A stretch of DNA of 64,000 bases from an uncultured Flavobacteriales bacterium (lineage in GTDB: Bacteria; Bacteroidota; Bacteroidia; Flavobacteriales_E; Vicingaceae). Position 1 is the first letter of the stretch, and each line of letters starts with the position of its first letter. The stretch spans positions 1 through 64,000 of the forward strand of contig CAJQON010000006.1 of NCBI GenBank assembly GCA_905479995.1, read 5' to 3'. Both the position numbers and the translations under genes were made by a program. Shown here in pieces: positions 1 through 8,575 of this stretch. Under the pieces are notes generated by a model. The model was given only the letters and a program-made list of their open reading frames with translations, was not told where the DNA came from and ran no database searches.

Positions 1-33
1 TATAATTACAACGATCAATAAAAAGGGGATAAA

Positions 34-768
34 ATGGCAAAATTTGGTAAATGGATAGGTGGTGGTTTAGGTTGGGCTCTTGGTGGGCCTATTGGTGCAT
101 TATTTGGGTTTACAATAGGTAGTGTTATTGATAAAGCAGTAGATGGAGAGATTGATCCGAGTCAAAGAGCAAGAGGCTATTCTAGTAAGCCTGGAGATTT
201 TGGTGCAAGTTTATTAGTGTTGGTTGCTGCAGTTATGAAAGCTGATGGAAAAGTGCTTAAAGTTGAATTGGATTTTGTAAAAAAGTTTTTCAATAAGCAA
301 TTCGGTTCAGAACGAACCAATCAACATATGCTTTTGTTGCGCGATTTGTTAAAACAAGATATCCCATTAGAAGATGTTTGCTTGCAAATTAAGACTTATA
401 CAATGTATCCAGCACGTTTGCAATTGCTTCATTTGCTGTTTGGTGTTGCTTCGGCAGATGGGCATGTAGATGTAAATGAACTAAATGTAATTAGTAAGAT
501 TGCAAGTTTATTGGGCATTCAAACAAAAGATTATGAGTCTATTAAGGCTATGCTTTTTAAAGAGGTTGATGGTGATTATAAAATATTAGAGATTACTAAG
601 GGTGCTACTGAATCAGAAATAAAAAAGGCATATAGAAAAATGGCTATTAAATATCATCCAGACAAAGTGGCGCACATGGGAGATGAGTATAAGGTTTCTG
701 CAAAAGAGAAATTTCAAAAAGTGCAAGAAGCATATGAAAATATAAAGAAATCTCGAGGAATTAAGTAA
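34..768 (+). CDS. TerB/DjlA-like protein with C-terminal J domain
   Basis: This is a 244-residue protein with a glycine-rich hydrophobic N-terminus (about residues 6-33, [17 protein letters not shown]), a central helical TerB/DjlA-like region (about 50-165) and a C-terminal J domain (about 180-244). The J domain carries the HPD motif at residues 208-210, which in this family stimulates the ATPase of DnaK. The order membrane-like segment, TerB, J domain is that of DjlA co-chaperones, so a membrane-anchored DnaK partner is the likely role. The start is ATG at 34 with an AAAAGGGG stretch just upstream. The next gene is convergent and almost abuts it. The partner chaperone and any specific client are inferred, not shown. 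Confidence 0.85.
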   Translation: MAKFGKWIGGGLGWALGGPIGALFGFTIGSVIDKAVDGEIDPSQRARGYSSKPGDFGASLLVLVAAVMKADGKVLKVELDFVKKFFNKQFGSERTNQHMLLLRDLLKQDIPLEDVCLQIKTYTMYPARLQLLHLLFGVASADGHVDVNELNVISKIASLLGIQTKDYESIKAMLFKEVDGDYKILEITKGATESEIKKAYRKMAIKYHPDKVAHMGDEYKVSAKEKFQKVQEAYENIKKSRGIK

Positions 769-769
769 T

Positions 770-1036
770 CTATGATTTTCTATTGTAGGTAGAAGTTATT
801 CTATTGTTTTTGGTTAACAATGAAGACTTATTGTGAGTTGTGGGTGTTGATTTTAAACTGTCTAAGTTTTGGTGTAAAGGCATGGAGAAAAGTTTAAAGA
901 TGTTAAAGTCGTACTTTGGTTTAACTTCCTTTTTTTGTTCTTCAGTTTGTGGGTCGGTTGTATTACCGTTGCCTGCATATAAATCAGATCCAACGACACC
1001 ACTCAATAAAATCAATAAAATAAATTGTACTTTCAT
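770..1036 (-). CDS. small exported hypothetical protein
   Basis: This 88-residue protein begins with a clear signal peptide (MKVQFILLILLSGVVGSDLYAG, cleavage probably after YAG). A short polar, Lys/Asn/Ser/Thr-rich mature part with no recognised domain follows. Its stop codon lies one base from the stop of the J-domain gene, so the two genes are convergent. An overlapping plus-strand frame (840-1064) lacks a signal peptide or any domain, and I treat it as the shadow. The protein has no cysteine. Function unknown. Confidence 0.55.
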   Translation of the reverse strand: MKVQFILLILLSGVVGSDLYAGNGNTTDPQTEEQKKEVKPKYDFNIFKLFSMPLHQNLDSLKSTPTTHNKSSLLTKNNRITSTYNRKS

Positions 1037-1115
1037 AACAATTAATTCAGTTTTTCAAATATAATAATTCATTTGGCAAAAGTCCAAATCAATTAACAAC
1101 TTTTAACGAGACTAC

Positions 1116-1144
1116 TGACAAAATAACAATGGCATAGTAGTGGA
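1116..1144 (+). promoter_or_regulatory. possible -24/-12-like promoter with TGACA site, upstream of rhomboid gene
   Basis: TGACA at 1116-1120 is followed by TGGCAT at 1130-1135, with GG (1131-1132) and GA (1143-1144) ten bases apart. The same CAATGGCATA string and GG-N10-GA spacing occur upstream of dnaK at 63809-63826. Sigma-54 promoters have GG-N10-GC, so the -12 base differs and the assignment is tentative. Confidence 0.2.
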
Positions 1145-1158
1145 TGTATTGATTTAGA

Positions 1159-1866
1159 ATGGATAAATTAGAAAAAGATAAAATTTTAAATGCGCTCATT
1201 TTTCCGGTGCTTTTTGTGCTGATATTGAGTTTGGTTCACTTTTTCTCGTACGCCTTAGATTTTTCTTTAACCTCTTTTGGCGTTTTTCCTAGAAAATTAT
1301 CAGGACTAATTGGCATAGTATCTTCACCTTTAATTCATGGAGATTTTAATCATTTATTTAATAATTCTATTCCTTTATTAATATTAGGTTCCGCTATGTT
1401 TTACTTTTATAAAGAAGTTGCTTTTAAGGTAAGTATTTGGATTTATTTAATGGTTGGTATTTGGACTTGGGTTTCGGCTAGAGAGGCTTATCATATTGGT
1501 GCTAGTGGAGTACTGTACGGAATATTTTCGTTTTTAATGATAAGTGGTTTTATTCGTAAAAATACCAATTTGATTGCTTTGTCTTTCGCTATGATTTTTC
1601 TTTACGGGAGTTTGGTTTGGGGTATTTTTCCAATTGATGTTAAAATTTCTTTTGAAGGACATATGTGGGGTTTTGTAGCGGGAGTGGTTTTAGCTTTTTA
1701 TTTTAAAAAACAAGGGCCACAAAAAACCGAGTACGTTTGGGATGAAGAAGAGGAGGAAGATGACGAAAATGACGAAAATGCTTATTGGAAGCAGATGGAG
1801 GTTCCAGCAAAGCCAGAACCTCCTACTTATAATTACATTTTTAAACCTAAAGAAGAAAAAGATTAA
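1159..1866 (+). CDS. rhomboid family intramembrane serine protease
   Basis: This 235-residue polytopic membrane protein has the rhomboid signatures. There is an HGDFNHLFNN segment in the first third, the catalytic serine in GASG (Ser116), and the catalytic histidine in EGHMWG (His168). Rhomboids cleave transmembrane substrates within the lipid bilayer. About six hydrophobic segments are visible. The C-terminal 50 residues form a strongly acidic cytoplasmic-looking tail (a run of Asp/Glu after WDEEEEEDDEN) that is not part of the catalytic core. The gene overlaps the convergent thioredoxin-like gene by four bases. The family call is firm, but the substrate is unknown. Confidence 0.9.
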   Translation: MDKLEKDKILNALIFPVLFVLILSLVHFFSYALDFSLTSFGVFPRKLSGLIGIVSSPLIHGDFNHLFNNSIPLLILGSAMFYFYKEVAFKVSIWIYLMVGIWTWVSAREAYHIGASGVLYGIFSFLMISGFIRKNTNLIALSFAMIFLYGSLVWGIFPIDVKISFEGHMWGFVAGVVLAFYFKKQGPQKTEYVWDEEEEEDDENDENAYWKQMEVPAKPEPPTYNYIFKPKEEKD

Positions 1867-2477
1867 ATGCTAAGGCAATCTTTGTTTAACCAAGCCTGCA
1901 TCAGGGTAATCATTTCTTTTTGTAGTGTTTGACCTTTGTCTTTGGTATACCAAACTTGAAATTGTTCTTTTAAAGCACTCATTTCCATTGTAGGGTTTGC
2001 CTTCTCTTTTACCAACCAATCCTTTAGTACTTTTGGTCTTGGACCCCAAGTTCCTAACTCTTTTAGGTTTTCATCTAAACAGATTAATTTTGGTATAGAC
2101 TTGCCTCCATTGGTTAAATACTGGTTCATTAAGTCCTCATTTTCATCACGCATTAAAATTCGGATGCTAATGTTTTTGTTGGCTTCTGCAATTTTGGAAA
2201 GTACTGGTAAGTTTTGTGCAGCATCTCCACACCAGCTTTCTGTAAGAACTACCCATGTTAATTTGTCGTCAAAACAAGTTACTGTTTCTAAAACCTCTGG
2301 AGCTATTGCAGTAGTTTTAACCAGTCGCTTCATTCTACTATAATTCAATTTGGTGTAGTTAATTAATGCTTCCGATTTGTTTTCACCTGAAGTCCCTCCA
2401 GATTTAGCTAATTGTTCTACTAATTGGTAGTATTCTTCAAATGATATACTTTTGTCAATGTCTTCCCTTGTTATCAT
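1863..2477 (-). CDS. thioredoxin-family protein (thioredoxin_9 type)
   Basis: This 204-residue cytoplasmic protein has a thioredoxin-like core. The motif TESWCGDAAQNLPVL holds a single active-site cysteine (WCGD, with no CxxC), and a later GGKSIPKLICLDE segment supplies the cis-proline strand. The family is common in Bacteroidota and its members are often annotated simply as thioredoxin family. Without the second cysteine a classical dithiol-disulfide exchange is unlikely, and a monothiol or binding role is possible. There is no signal peptide. A TACCTTTG box lies just upstream on the same strand. Confidence 0.75.
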   Translation of the reverse strand: MITREDIDKSISFEEYYQLVEQLAKSGGTSGENKSEALINYTKLNYSRMKRLVKTTAIAPEVLETVTCFDDKLTWVVLTESWCGDAAQNLPVLSKIAEANKNISIRILMRDENEDLMNQYLTNGGKSIPKLICLDENLKELGTWGPRPKVLKDWLVKEKANPTMEMSALKEQFQVWYTKDKGQTLQKEMITLMQAWLNKDCLSI

Positions 2478-2492
2478 AAATTTAAGTTTTTA

Positions 2493-2500
2493 CAAAGGTA
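2493..2500 (-). promoter_or_regulatory. putative -7 element TACCTTTG
   Basis: Read on the minus strand, this octamer fits the Bacteroidota -7 consensus TAnnTTTG. It lies about 16 bases from the start codon at 2477. I see no good TTG -33 element at the usual distance, so only half of the promoter is supported. Confidence 0.3.
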
Positions 2501-2547
2501 AGCGCAACAATTGTAATAGAATTGATTAAAATCATAAACGTCAAAAA

Positions 2548-3216
2548 TTGGACAAACCTAAACTAAAATTAACAGATGATGGCTCACATACTTTAATTGT
2601 TGAAAGCCTAGATGAAACTTACCATTCAACTCATGGTGCAATTCAAGAGGCAGTGCATGTTTACATTGATGCAGGATTTAATTGTTTCGAAAAATTAGCA
2701 TTAAATATTTTAGAAGTTGGGTTCGGTACAGGTTTAAATACTTTACTAACTTATATGGAAGCCATAAAAAAAGAGGTAAATGTCAACTACATTGCAATAG
2801 AAGCTTATCCTCTTGAACCTGGAATTGTTACTGAGTTAAATTACTTGGAGGAACTAGATGCCGATGAATCTGTTGAACAAATATTTAGCCGTTTACACAG
2901 TTGTGCTTGGGAACAGAAACAAGAAATAAGCAAAAGTTTTTCACTTCATAAAATTAACTTGAAATTGGAAGAATTTAGCGAGTTGAACGATTATGATGTT
3001 ATTTATTTTGATGCTTTTGGACCAAGAGTTCAACCAGAATTGTGGGAGGTGGAGATCTTAAGGAGAATGTTTGATGCGCTTAAAATAGGAGGAGTAATGG
3101 TTACCTATTGTGCTAAAGGAAGTGTGAAACGTGCATTAAAAGAGGTTGGATTTACCATAGAAAACATTCCTGGCCCTCCGGGAAAAAGAGAAATGACAAG
3201 AGCTTATAAATTATGA
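2548..3216 (+). CDS. mnmD: tRNA 5-methylaminomethyl-2-thiouridine methyltransferase, MnmD
   Basis: This 222-residue protein corresponds to the methyltransferase half of bifunctional MnmC. It would methylate 5-aminomethyl-2-thiouridine at the wobble position of tRNA using S-adenosylmethionine. The N-terminal DGSHTL and YHSTHGAIQEA motifs, the SAM-binding LEVGFGTGLN, the YFDAFGP motif and the C-terminal GPPGKREMTRA are typical of MnmD. The frame opens at a TTG (2548). An in-frame TAA at 2527 leaves no upstream ATG, and homologues begin at about this point, so TTG is the probable start. The gene overlaps the cysteine-cluster gene by four bases (ATGA). Confidence 0.9.
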   Translation: MDKPKLKLTDDGSHTLIVESLDETYHSTHGAIQEAVHVYIDAGFNCFEKLALNILEVGFGTGLNTLLTYMEAIKKEVNVNYIAIEAYPLEPGIVTELNYLEELDADESVEQIFSRLHSCAWEQKQEISKSFSLHKINLKLEEFSELNDYDVIYFDAFGPRVQPELWEVEILRRMFDALKIGGVMVTYCAKGSVKRALKEVGFTIENIPGPPGKREMTRAYKL

Positions 3217-3695
3217 AAGAAGAACTAAAAGCGAAACTCGTTTTAGCTGAAAAGAATAAAGCAGAGTATAAAGCTTTAGCCAAAAAACTAAAAAGAACAA
3301 AGCCAAAAAACTTAGATAAAACGGTTCATGAGCTTCACGATAAGGTGTTTGAAAAAATTGACTGTTTGGATTGTGCTAATTGTTGCAAAACCACTAGCCC
3401 AACTTTTTATGAGCGCGATATAGATAGATTGTCTAAGCATTTAAAGCTAAAACCTTCATCATTTATTGATAAATATTTGTCGGTAGATGAAGATGGGGAT
3501 TATGTATTAACAACTGCTCCCTGTCCTTTTTTAGATTATGAAAACTATTGTACGGTTTACGAAAGCCGACCGTTAGCATGTCGAGAATATCCTCATACCA
3601 ACAGAAAACGCTTCTATCAAATTTTAGATTTATCATTGATAAATACATCAATTTGTCCAGCTGTAGCTGATGTGTTTGAACGTTTGAAGGCTTAG
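3213..3695 (+). CDS. YkgJ-family cysteine cluster protein
   Basis: This 160-residue protein carries the cysteine cluster pattern CLDCANCC, then CPFL, then YCTVYESRPLACREYP, then a last Cys in TSICPA. The spacing suggests a zinc or iron-sulfur site (family UPF0153/CxxCxxCC). The first 50 residues are lysine-rich and helical. The start overlaps the end of mnmD by four bases, which implies translational coupling. The 3' end overlaps the convergent peptidase gene by four bases. The biochemical role of the family is not well defined, and a function in tRNA modification is only suggested by the neighbour. Confidence 0.85.
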   Translation: MKEELKAKLVLAEKNKAEYKALAKKLKRTKPKNLDKTVHELHDKVFEKIDCLDCANCCKTTSPTFYERDIDRLSKHLKLKPSSFIDKYLSVDEDGDYVLTTAPCPFLDYENYCTVYESRPLACREYPHTNRKRFYQILDLSLINTSICPAVADVFERLKA

Positions 3696-5812
3696 TCAAT
3701 CGTTAATCCAAATTGGTGAAAAGTAAAGGCATAAATATCTGCCCATTCTTCAATTAATTTCGATTTTGGTTTTCCGCTACCATGCCCAGATTTGGTGTCT
3801 ATTCTAATTAATACAGGATTCTCTCCTTGTTGATTTTTCTGCAATTCAGCAGCAAACTTAAAAGAGTGTGCAGGAACAACTCTATCGTCATGATCGGCAG
3901 TTAAAATCATGGTTGCAGGATAGTGAGTTGGTTTAATGTTGTGCAAAGGCGAGTATTTAATAAGGTTATTAAAGTGATCTTCTTTTTCGCTCGATCCATA
4001 TTCGCCAGCCCAAGCCCACCCAATGGTAAACTTATGGTAACGAAGCATGTCTAAAACACCTACCATAGGGAGGGCAACCTTTGCTATGTTTGGCTGCTGG
4101 GTCATTACTGCTCCAACTAATAAACCTCCATTAGATCTTCCATGAATAGCTAGCTTTTCAGTTTTGGTATAGTTGTTTTCTTTTAAATAGTTGGCAGCTG
4201 CAATAAAGTCATCAAATACATTCTGTTTGTTGTTTAGCATTCCGGCTTTATGCCATTTTTCTCCATATTCACTTCCGCCTCTAAGGTTTGCAACAGCATA
4301 AATACCTCCATTCATCATAAACACAGATTTAGCCACATCAAATTTTGGTTTGTAACTAATGTCAAATCCGCCATAACCATAGAGTAGGGTTGGGTTGTTT
4401 TGATCTAATTTTATTCCTTTTTTATGAGAAATGAACATAGGAATACTTGTTCCATCTATACTTTTGTAAAATACCTGTTCTGTAATGTAATCTTCTGTTT
4501 TAAAGGTTGTTTTAGGTTTAAAGTAAAGTTCGTAATCTAAGGTGTTAATGTCTAATTTGTAAATAGCAGTTGGGCTAATAAAGGAGGAAAAGGAAAAGTA
4601 TGCCGCAGTTTTTCCTTTTTTTCCGTTAATTCCATTGCAAATTCCAATGCCTGGAAGTTTAACATCATCAAGGTAAGTTCCATTCATGGAATAGGCTTCA
4701 ATTTTAGTTTTTACGTCTTTTAAATAGGTCGCAAATATTTTGTTGCCAACAATTGAAATCCCTTCTAACAAGTATTCTTTTTGAGGAATAAAGTCTATCC
4801 ATTTTTTTGGAGATGGATTATCTAGTGTAGTGGTAACTATCCTTTTGTTTGGTGCGTTGTGGCTGGTTTGCAAAAGTAAGGTGTCGTTCATGTTGTCAAT
4901 CAGCCAAGTGTCGTAATCAAACTGGTCAACAATTGTAATAAAAGCAGTATTTTCTTTAGTTAAATCTTTTGCAATTAGGTTGTTTCCGCTTGTTCCGATA
5001 GAGCCAGAAATAATTAAAAATCGTTCATCGTTGGTTACTTTACAGTAATGGTTTTTTAAAGGAGAATTATTGTCTTTAAAAATCGTTTTATCATCCGTTT
5101 GTTGGTTTCCAATTGTATGATAAAAAACAGTATGATACTCGTTTTTACTCGAAAATTCTTTGCCATTTTCAGGAGCTTTATATCCGCTGTAATAAAAGCC
5201 GTTTTTGTGCCAGGCTATACCAGAAAATTTAACCCATTCTATGCGGTCTTGTAGCTTTTCCTTAGTTGCAATTTCTAGAATAGCAATTTCCTTCCAATCT
5301 GAACCTGAGGAAGAAATCATGTAGGCCAAGTACTTATGGTCGTTTGAAATACTAACATTTGAAATTGAAACAGTTCCTTCTTCAGACAATTTATTTGGAT
5401 CTAGCAATATTTCTTCTTTACCACTTTTAATGTATTTTATATAATATACTGATTGGTTTTGTTTGCCATTATTTTTTGTGAGTACTTCGTAGTCTTCATG
5501 ATTGATGGGAGCTCCCATGGTAGGGTAGTCCCATAGTTCTGTTAATTGTTTTTTTATGTTATCTCTAAAAGAAATAGATTTTAAATAGTTGTTGGTAACA
5601 ACCATTTCTTTGTTTACCCAATTTTTTGTAGCTTCAGAATTGTCGTCTTCTAACCAACGATACGGATCTTTAATTTCTGTGCCAAAGTAATTGTCAACTA
5701 CTGTTGTGTCTAGGAATGTTGTAGGGTATTCAATTTTAGCTGTGTTGTCTTTTTTTGTTGAAGAACAACTTGTTAGTATCAATAAGCCTAAAGCGATGTA
5801 AAATAATTTCAT
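3692..5812 (-). CDS. prolyl oligopeptidase family serine peptidase (S9A), lipoprotein
   Basis: This 706-residue S9A enzyme cleaves after proline in short peptides. The N-terminus is a lipoprotein signal (MKLFYIALGLLILTSCSS), so the mature enzyme should be lipid-anchored in the cell envelope. A beta-propeller region (about 80-420) precedes the alpha/beta-hydrolase domain. Catalytic motifs are visible in order: GRSNGG (nucleophile Ser), ADHDDRVVPAHS (Asp) and SGHGSGKP (His). An NLRGGSEYG segment is also typical. The length matches the family. A 10-bp inverted repeat ends at its start codon. It lies downstream of lptD on the same strand with a 45-base gap. Confidence 0.93.
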   Translation of the reverse strand: MKLFYIALGLLILTSCSSTKKDNTAKIEYPTTFLDTTVVDNYFGTEIKDPYRWLEDDNSEATKNWVNKEMVVTNNYLKSISFRDNIKKQLTELWDYPTMGAPINHEDYEVLTKNNGKQNQSVYYIKYIKSGKEEILLDPNKLSEEGTVSISNVSISNDHKYLAYMISSSGSDWKEIAILEIATKEKLQDRIEWVKFSGIAWHKNGFYYSGYKAPENGKEFSSKNEYHTVFYHTIGNQQTDDKTIFKDNNSPLKNHYCKVTNDERFLIISGSIGTSGNNLIAKDLTKENTAFITIVDQFDYDTWLIDNMNDTLLLQTSHNAPNKRIVTTTLDNPSPKKWIDFIPQKEYLLEGISIVGNKIFATYLKDVKTKIEAYSMNGTYLDDVKLPGIGICNGINGKKGKTAAYFSFSSFISPTAIYKLDINTLDYELYFKPKTTFKTEDYITEQVFYKSIDGTSIPMFISHKKGIKLDQNNPTLLYGYGGFDISYKPKFDVAKSVFMMNGGIYAVANLRGGSEYGEKWHKAGMLNNKQNVFDDFIAAANYLKENNYTKTEKLAIHGRSNGGLLVGAVMTQQPNIAKVALPMVGVLDMLRYHKFTIGWAWAGEYGSSEKEDHFNNLIKYSPLHNIKPTHYPATMILTADHDDRVVPAHSFKFAAELQKNQQGENPVLIRIDTKSGHGSGKPKSKLIEEWADIYAFTFHQFGLTID

Positions 5813-5834
5813 AGAATCTTAATTTAAGATTCTA
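5812..5834 (-). promoter_or_regulatory. perfect inverted repeat ending on the start codon of the S9A gene
   Basis: Positions 5812-5821 and 5825-5834 form a perfect 10-bp inverted repeat (arm TAGAATCTTA) with a three-base loop. In the minus-strand transcript the 3' arm ends with the A of the AUG at 5812, so the helix would cover the ribosome-binding region. There is no T-run right after it, which argues against a simple terminator for lptD. Confidence 0.45.
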
Positions 5835-5857
5835 AAATTAGTCAATTCAGAGGTGGC

Positions 5858-8407
5858 TTAAAAAGCATTTGGAATACTTCTTCGAGTTAATTTAAGATCT
5901 TGTAATAATGAAGACTTTACTTTAATTGTAAAGAGATAGCTTTGTCTTTGTCCGAAAGGAATCCAGTTGAGGCTCATTTCCCAGCAATGTAGATCTCTAT
6001 AGAAATTAATGGAAGTATAAGAAAGGTCTTTCATAACAAAATCATAACCAGAGTTAAATCCAACCTTCCATTTTTCGGTTAGGCTAAAATCTCCAGCAAA
6101 GTTTAAGGTTTGAATAACAGAACTAGTATACTGTGGTTTGGAGTAGCGAATGTTATAATTAACACTAAGTGTCCAAGGTACATTAAAATCAATGTATGCA
6201 TCAGGATTAGCATTAATGTACTCTAGTTCTTCATCGCTACCATATTGGCTCGTTTTAGTTTTGTTGTTTGTTTTGCTTCGTAAAGAAAATCCTACTGCTA
6301 AATTTGAAGAGACGAGTCTTCCAAATCTCTTGCTTTTATTCCATTCTGCTTCATTTATTTTTGTAATAGTTCCTGTTGTATTATTGGAGTCTAAGGCATA
6401 AGGGTCAATACTTCCACTATAGTTTAGAGAGATTTTTTTTAAGATGTAAGTTCTTGCTCCAATTTGGATGTTGCTCCAGTTTAATGAATCGGCTATAAGG
6501 TTGTAGTTGGAAGAAAATCTTAAGTTCTCAAGCAATTTTATTTTGGTGTCAGCTCCTAAACTGTCTTTTCTATTTCTAACTTTCATTTCAAAGTTATTAA
6601 TTAAGCTCATGTTAATTAATCCTGCTTCAGAAGTGTTGGATGAACCATATATTCCATTTTGGAAAATAGAATATTCGTTAATGGTATTGCTAGAATCGAT
6701 GTAACTTCTTAATCCGCTTCTATTTTCAGGGATGTATGAGACACCAATGCTAGGAGTAACAACATGTCTTAGAGCTTTAATAACCTTACCTCGGTATTGA
6801 TACATTCCATAAAATTTGGTGCTAAAACTGGCATTTGCATTGTATGAGTTTCCTCTAACAAAACCGCCATTAGTTTGCTCTATAAGTGTATCGGAATCGT
6901 TATCCCATGTTTTGTTTTGTGATTCTAAGTACCAAATTTCAGAGTAATTTACATTTGGAGTTAAAGTAAAATACTTAAAGGCTTTTATTGATGTACTTAA
7001 TGGAATGGTGTGTTTCATTCCATTTCTAAACTCATCTGCCAATAAGTCAAGATTTCTAGTAGCAAATAATGTGTCTTGTGTGGTTACTTCATTTTTTGCA
7101 TTCATGGAATAGCTAATTCCAATTTTCTCATAAAAGTTTTGTTTGCCTACTTTGTTCTTGTTTTTAAAAGGGTAGAGTCTAGAAACATTAAATGCTAATT
7201 CAGGAAGCCTAACAGTTACAGTTTTATTTAATGTGTTTTGGCTGTGGTAACCGTTTAGAGATAAGTTAAATGGTTTTCCAGCCCACGATTTTCGATAGGA
7301 GATAGCAGAATTAAAAGAAGTGCTCAAGTAGTCGGTAGTGGAGCTGTTGAAGTTATTGGTGTAATTCTCGCTATTTCCAAAATTTACATTAGCAGAAAAC
7401 ACACTATTTGGTCTTGCCTTAGGATCTTGAGTATGTTTCCACTTAACCGAAAAGTTTCGCGATTCAGAAAAGTTGGAAAATTCTTTGTACCCATTTTTAA
7501 ATACAGAGTAATTTATATTTAGTGCTCCATTGTATTTGTATCGTTTTTTATATTGAGTTCTTAACTTACTAGCCCAACTTCCTTTAGAGTAAAAGTCGCC
7601 TGTAAAAGCAGCACTTAAATTATCGCTAACTGCCCAATAATATCCACCCTTTAGTAAAAAGAAACCGTATTGTGCACTTTCTCCTGGCTCGGGAATAATT
7701 ATGCCAGACTTTTGTTTGTTAGAATTAGGGAAATACCCAAAAGGAATGGCAATTGGAGTTGGAACACCTTCAATAACAAGGTTTGCTGGGCCTGTAATTA
7801 TTTTATCTTCTGGAATAATTTTTAATTTATTTGCGCTAAAAAAGTAATGAGGATGATCCAAATTACATGTGGTATATTTTCCATGTTTAATGTAAAGGAT
7901 GTCTTCAGGTGTTTTGTAAATTTTTTGTCCATGTATGTAGTTTTCACCTTCGTGAGTTAGAGCATCTATTATAAGCCCTTTTTCAGTTTTAAAATTATAC
8001 TTCATTTCGTGCGATTTAACTTCAGTTCCGTTTTCAGTAAATACTGGCTCCCCAAAAAACTTTCCAGTTGAATCTTGTTTACCTCTAGCAGTTACTTCAT
8101 TAGAGTCCATTGTAATTTCTATTTCTTCGGCTTTTAAAACAATGTCTTCATAATAAACTTCGGCATTACCATATAAAAAAACCAATTGTCTTTTTAAATC
8201 TACTCGAATAGAATCTTTAGCAATGTAAGTTACCTTAGATTTTAAGGCGTCAGGAGATGTAATGGTATCTACACTAAGTGTAACAGAGGAGGTGGTATCA
8301 TTATCTTGCCCAGAAGCAACAGAAAAGGAAAGTAGCATGAATATTACCGCCAATAGGCAGTGGTTCAGTATAAGTTGAATAACTATGGTATAAATGTTGC
8401 GACTCAT
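5858..8407 (-). CDS. lptD: LptD-family outer-membrane LPS assembly protein
   Basis: This 849-residue protein inserts lipopolysaccharide into the outer leaflet of the outer membrane in its family. A hydrophobic N-terminal export signal (about 12-33, ending SVASGQ) precedes an OstA/LptA-like jellyroll region (about 60-180, with the RQLVFLYGNAEVYYED segment). A long beta-barrel region of alternating aromatic strands follows, as in Bacteroidota LptD. The final strand motifs are replaced by a C-terminus ending RRSIPNAF. The gene diverges from the amidase gene, so two cell-wall/outer-membrane functions share a control region. An internal Met24 is an alternative start. The family call is confident, and transport of a particular LPS type is inferred. 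Confidence 0.88.
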   Translation of the reverse strand: MSRNIYTIVIQLILNHCLLAVIFMLLSFSVASGQDNDTTSSVTLSVDTITSPDALKSKVTYIAKDSIRVDLKRQLVFLYGNAEVYYEDIVLKAEEIEITMDSNEVTARGKQDSTGKFFGEPVFTENGTEVKSHEMKYNFKTEKGLIIDALTHEGENYIHGQKIYKTPEDILYIKHGKYTTCNLDHPHYFFSANKLKIIPEDKIITGPANLVIEGVPTPIAIPFGYFPNSNKQKSGIIIPEPGESAQYGFFLLKGGYYWAVSDNLSAAFTGDFYSKGSWASKLRTQYKKRYKYNGALNINYSVFKNGYKEFSNFSESRNFSVKWKHTQDPKARPNSVFSANVNFGNSENYTNNFNSSTTDYLSTSFNSAISYRKSWAGKPFNLSLNGYHSQNTLNKTVTVRLPELAFNVSRLYPFKNKNKVGKQNFYEKIGISYSMNAKNEVTTQDTLFATRNLDLLADEFRNGMKHTIPLSTSIKAFKYFTLTPNVNYSEIWYLESQNKTWDNDSDTLIEQTNGGFVRGNSYNANASFSTKFYGMYQYRGKVIKALRHVVTPSIGVSYIPENRSGLRSYIDSSNTINEYSIFQNGIYGSSNTSEAGLINMSLINNFEMKVRNRKDSLGADTKIKLLENLRFSSNYNLIADSLNWSNIQIGARTYILKKISLNYSGSIDPYALDSNNTTGTITKINEAEWNKSKRFGRLVSSNLAVGFSLRSKTNNKTKTSQYGSDEELEYINANPDAYIDFNVPWTLSVNYNIRYSKPQYTSSVIQTLNFAGDFSLTEKWKVGFNSGYDFVMKDLSYTSINFYRDLHCWEMSLNWIPFGQRQSYLFTIKVKSSLLQDLKLTRRSIPNAF

Positions 8408-8419
8408 TGAAAAGCTAAG

Positions 8420-8460
8420 TTCTTATCAATATAGATGATTAAAAAACGTTTAGATAAGAA
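8420..8460. repeat. inverted repeat in the lptD/amidase divergent region
   Basis: TTCTTATC at 8420-8427 is inverted as GATAAGAA at 8453-8460, with centres 33 bp apart (about three helical turns). The pair lies just upstream of lptD within the 168-base divergent region. It could be a regulator site or chance in AT-rich DNA. Confidence 0.25.
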
Positions 8461-8575
8461 TTATTAACATTAAAGTTGTGATAATTAACTGTAAATTAAG
8501 AGAAGTCAAAGCTAAAAAAAATAAAATTTGTACCATGATAAAAAAGGATTTTAACATAATTATAACTCCTATTCA

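Noticed and set aside
840-1064. 74-residue plus-strand ORF overlapping the small exported gene
   Set aside because: No domain or signal peptide, and the minus-strand frame has a convincing signal peptide.
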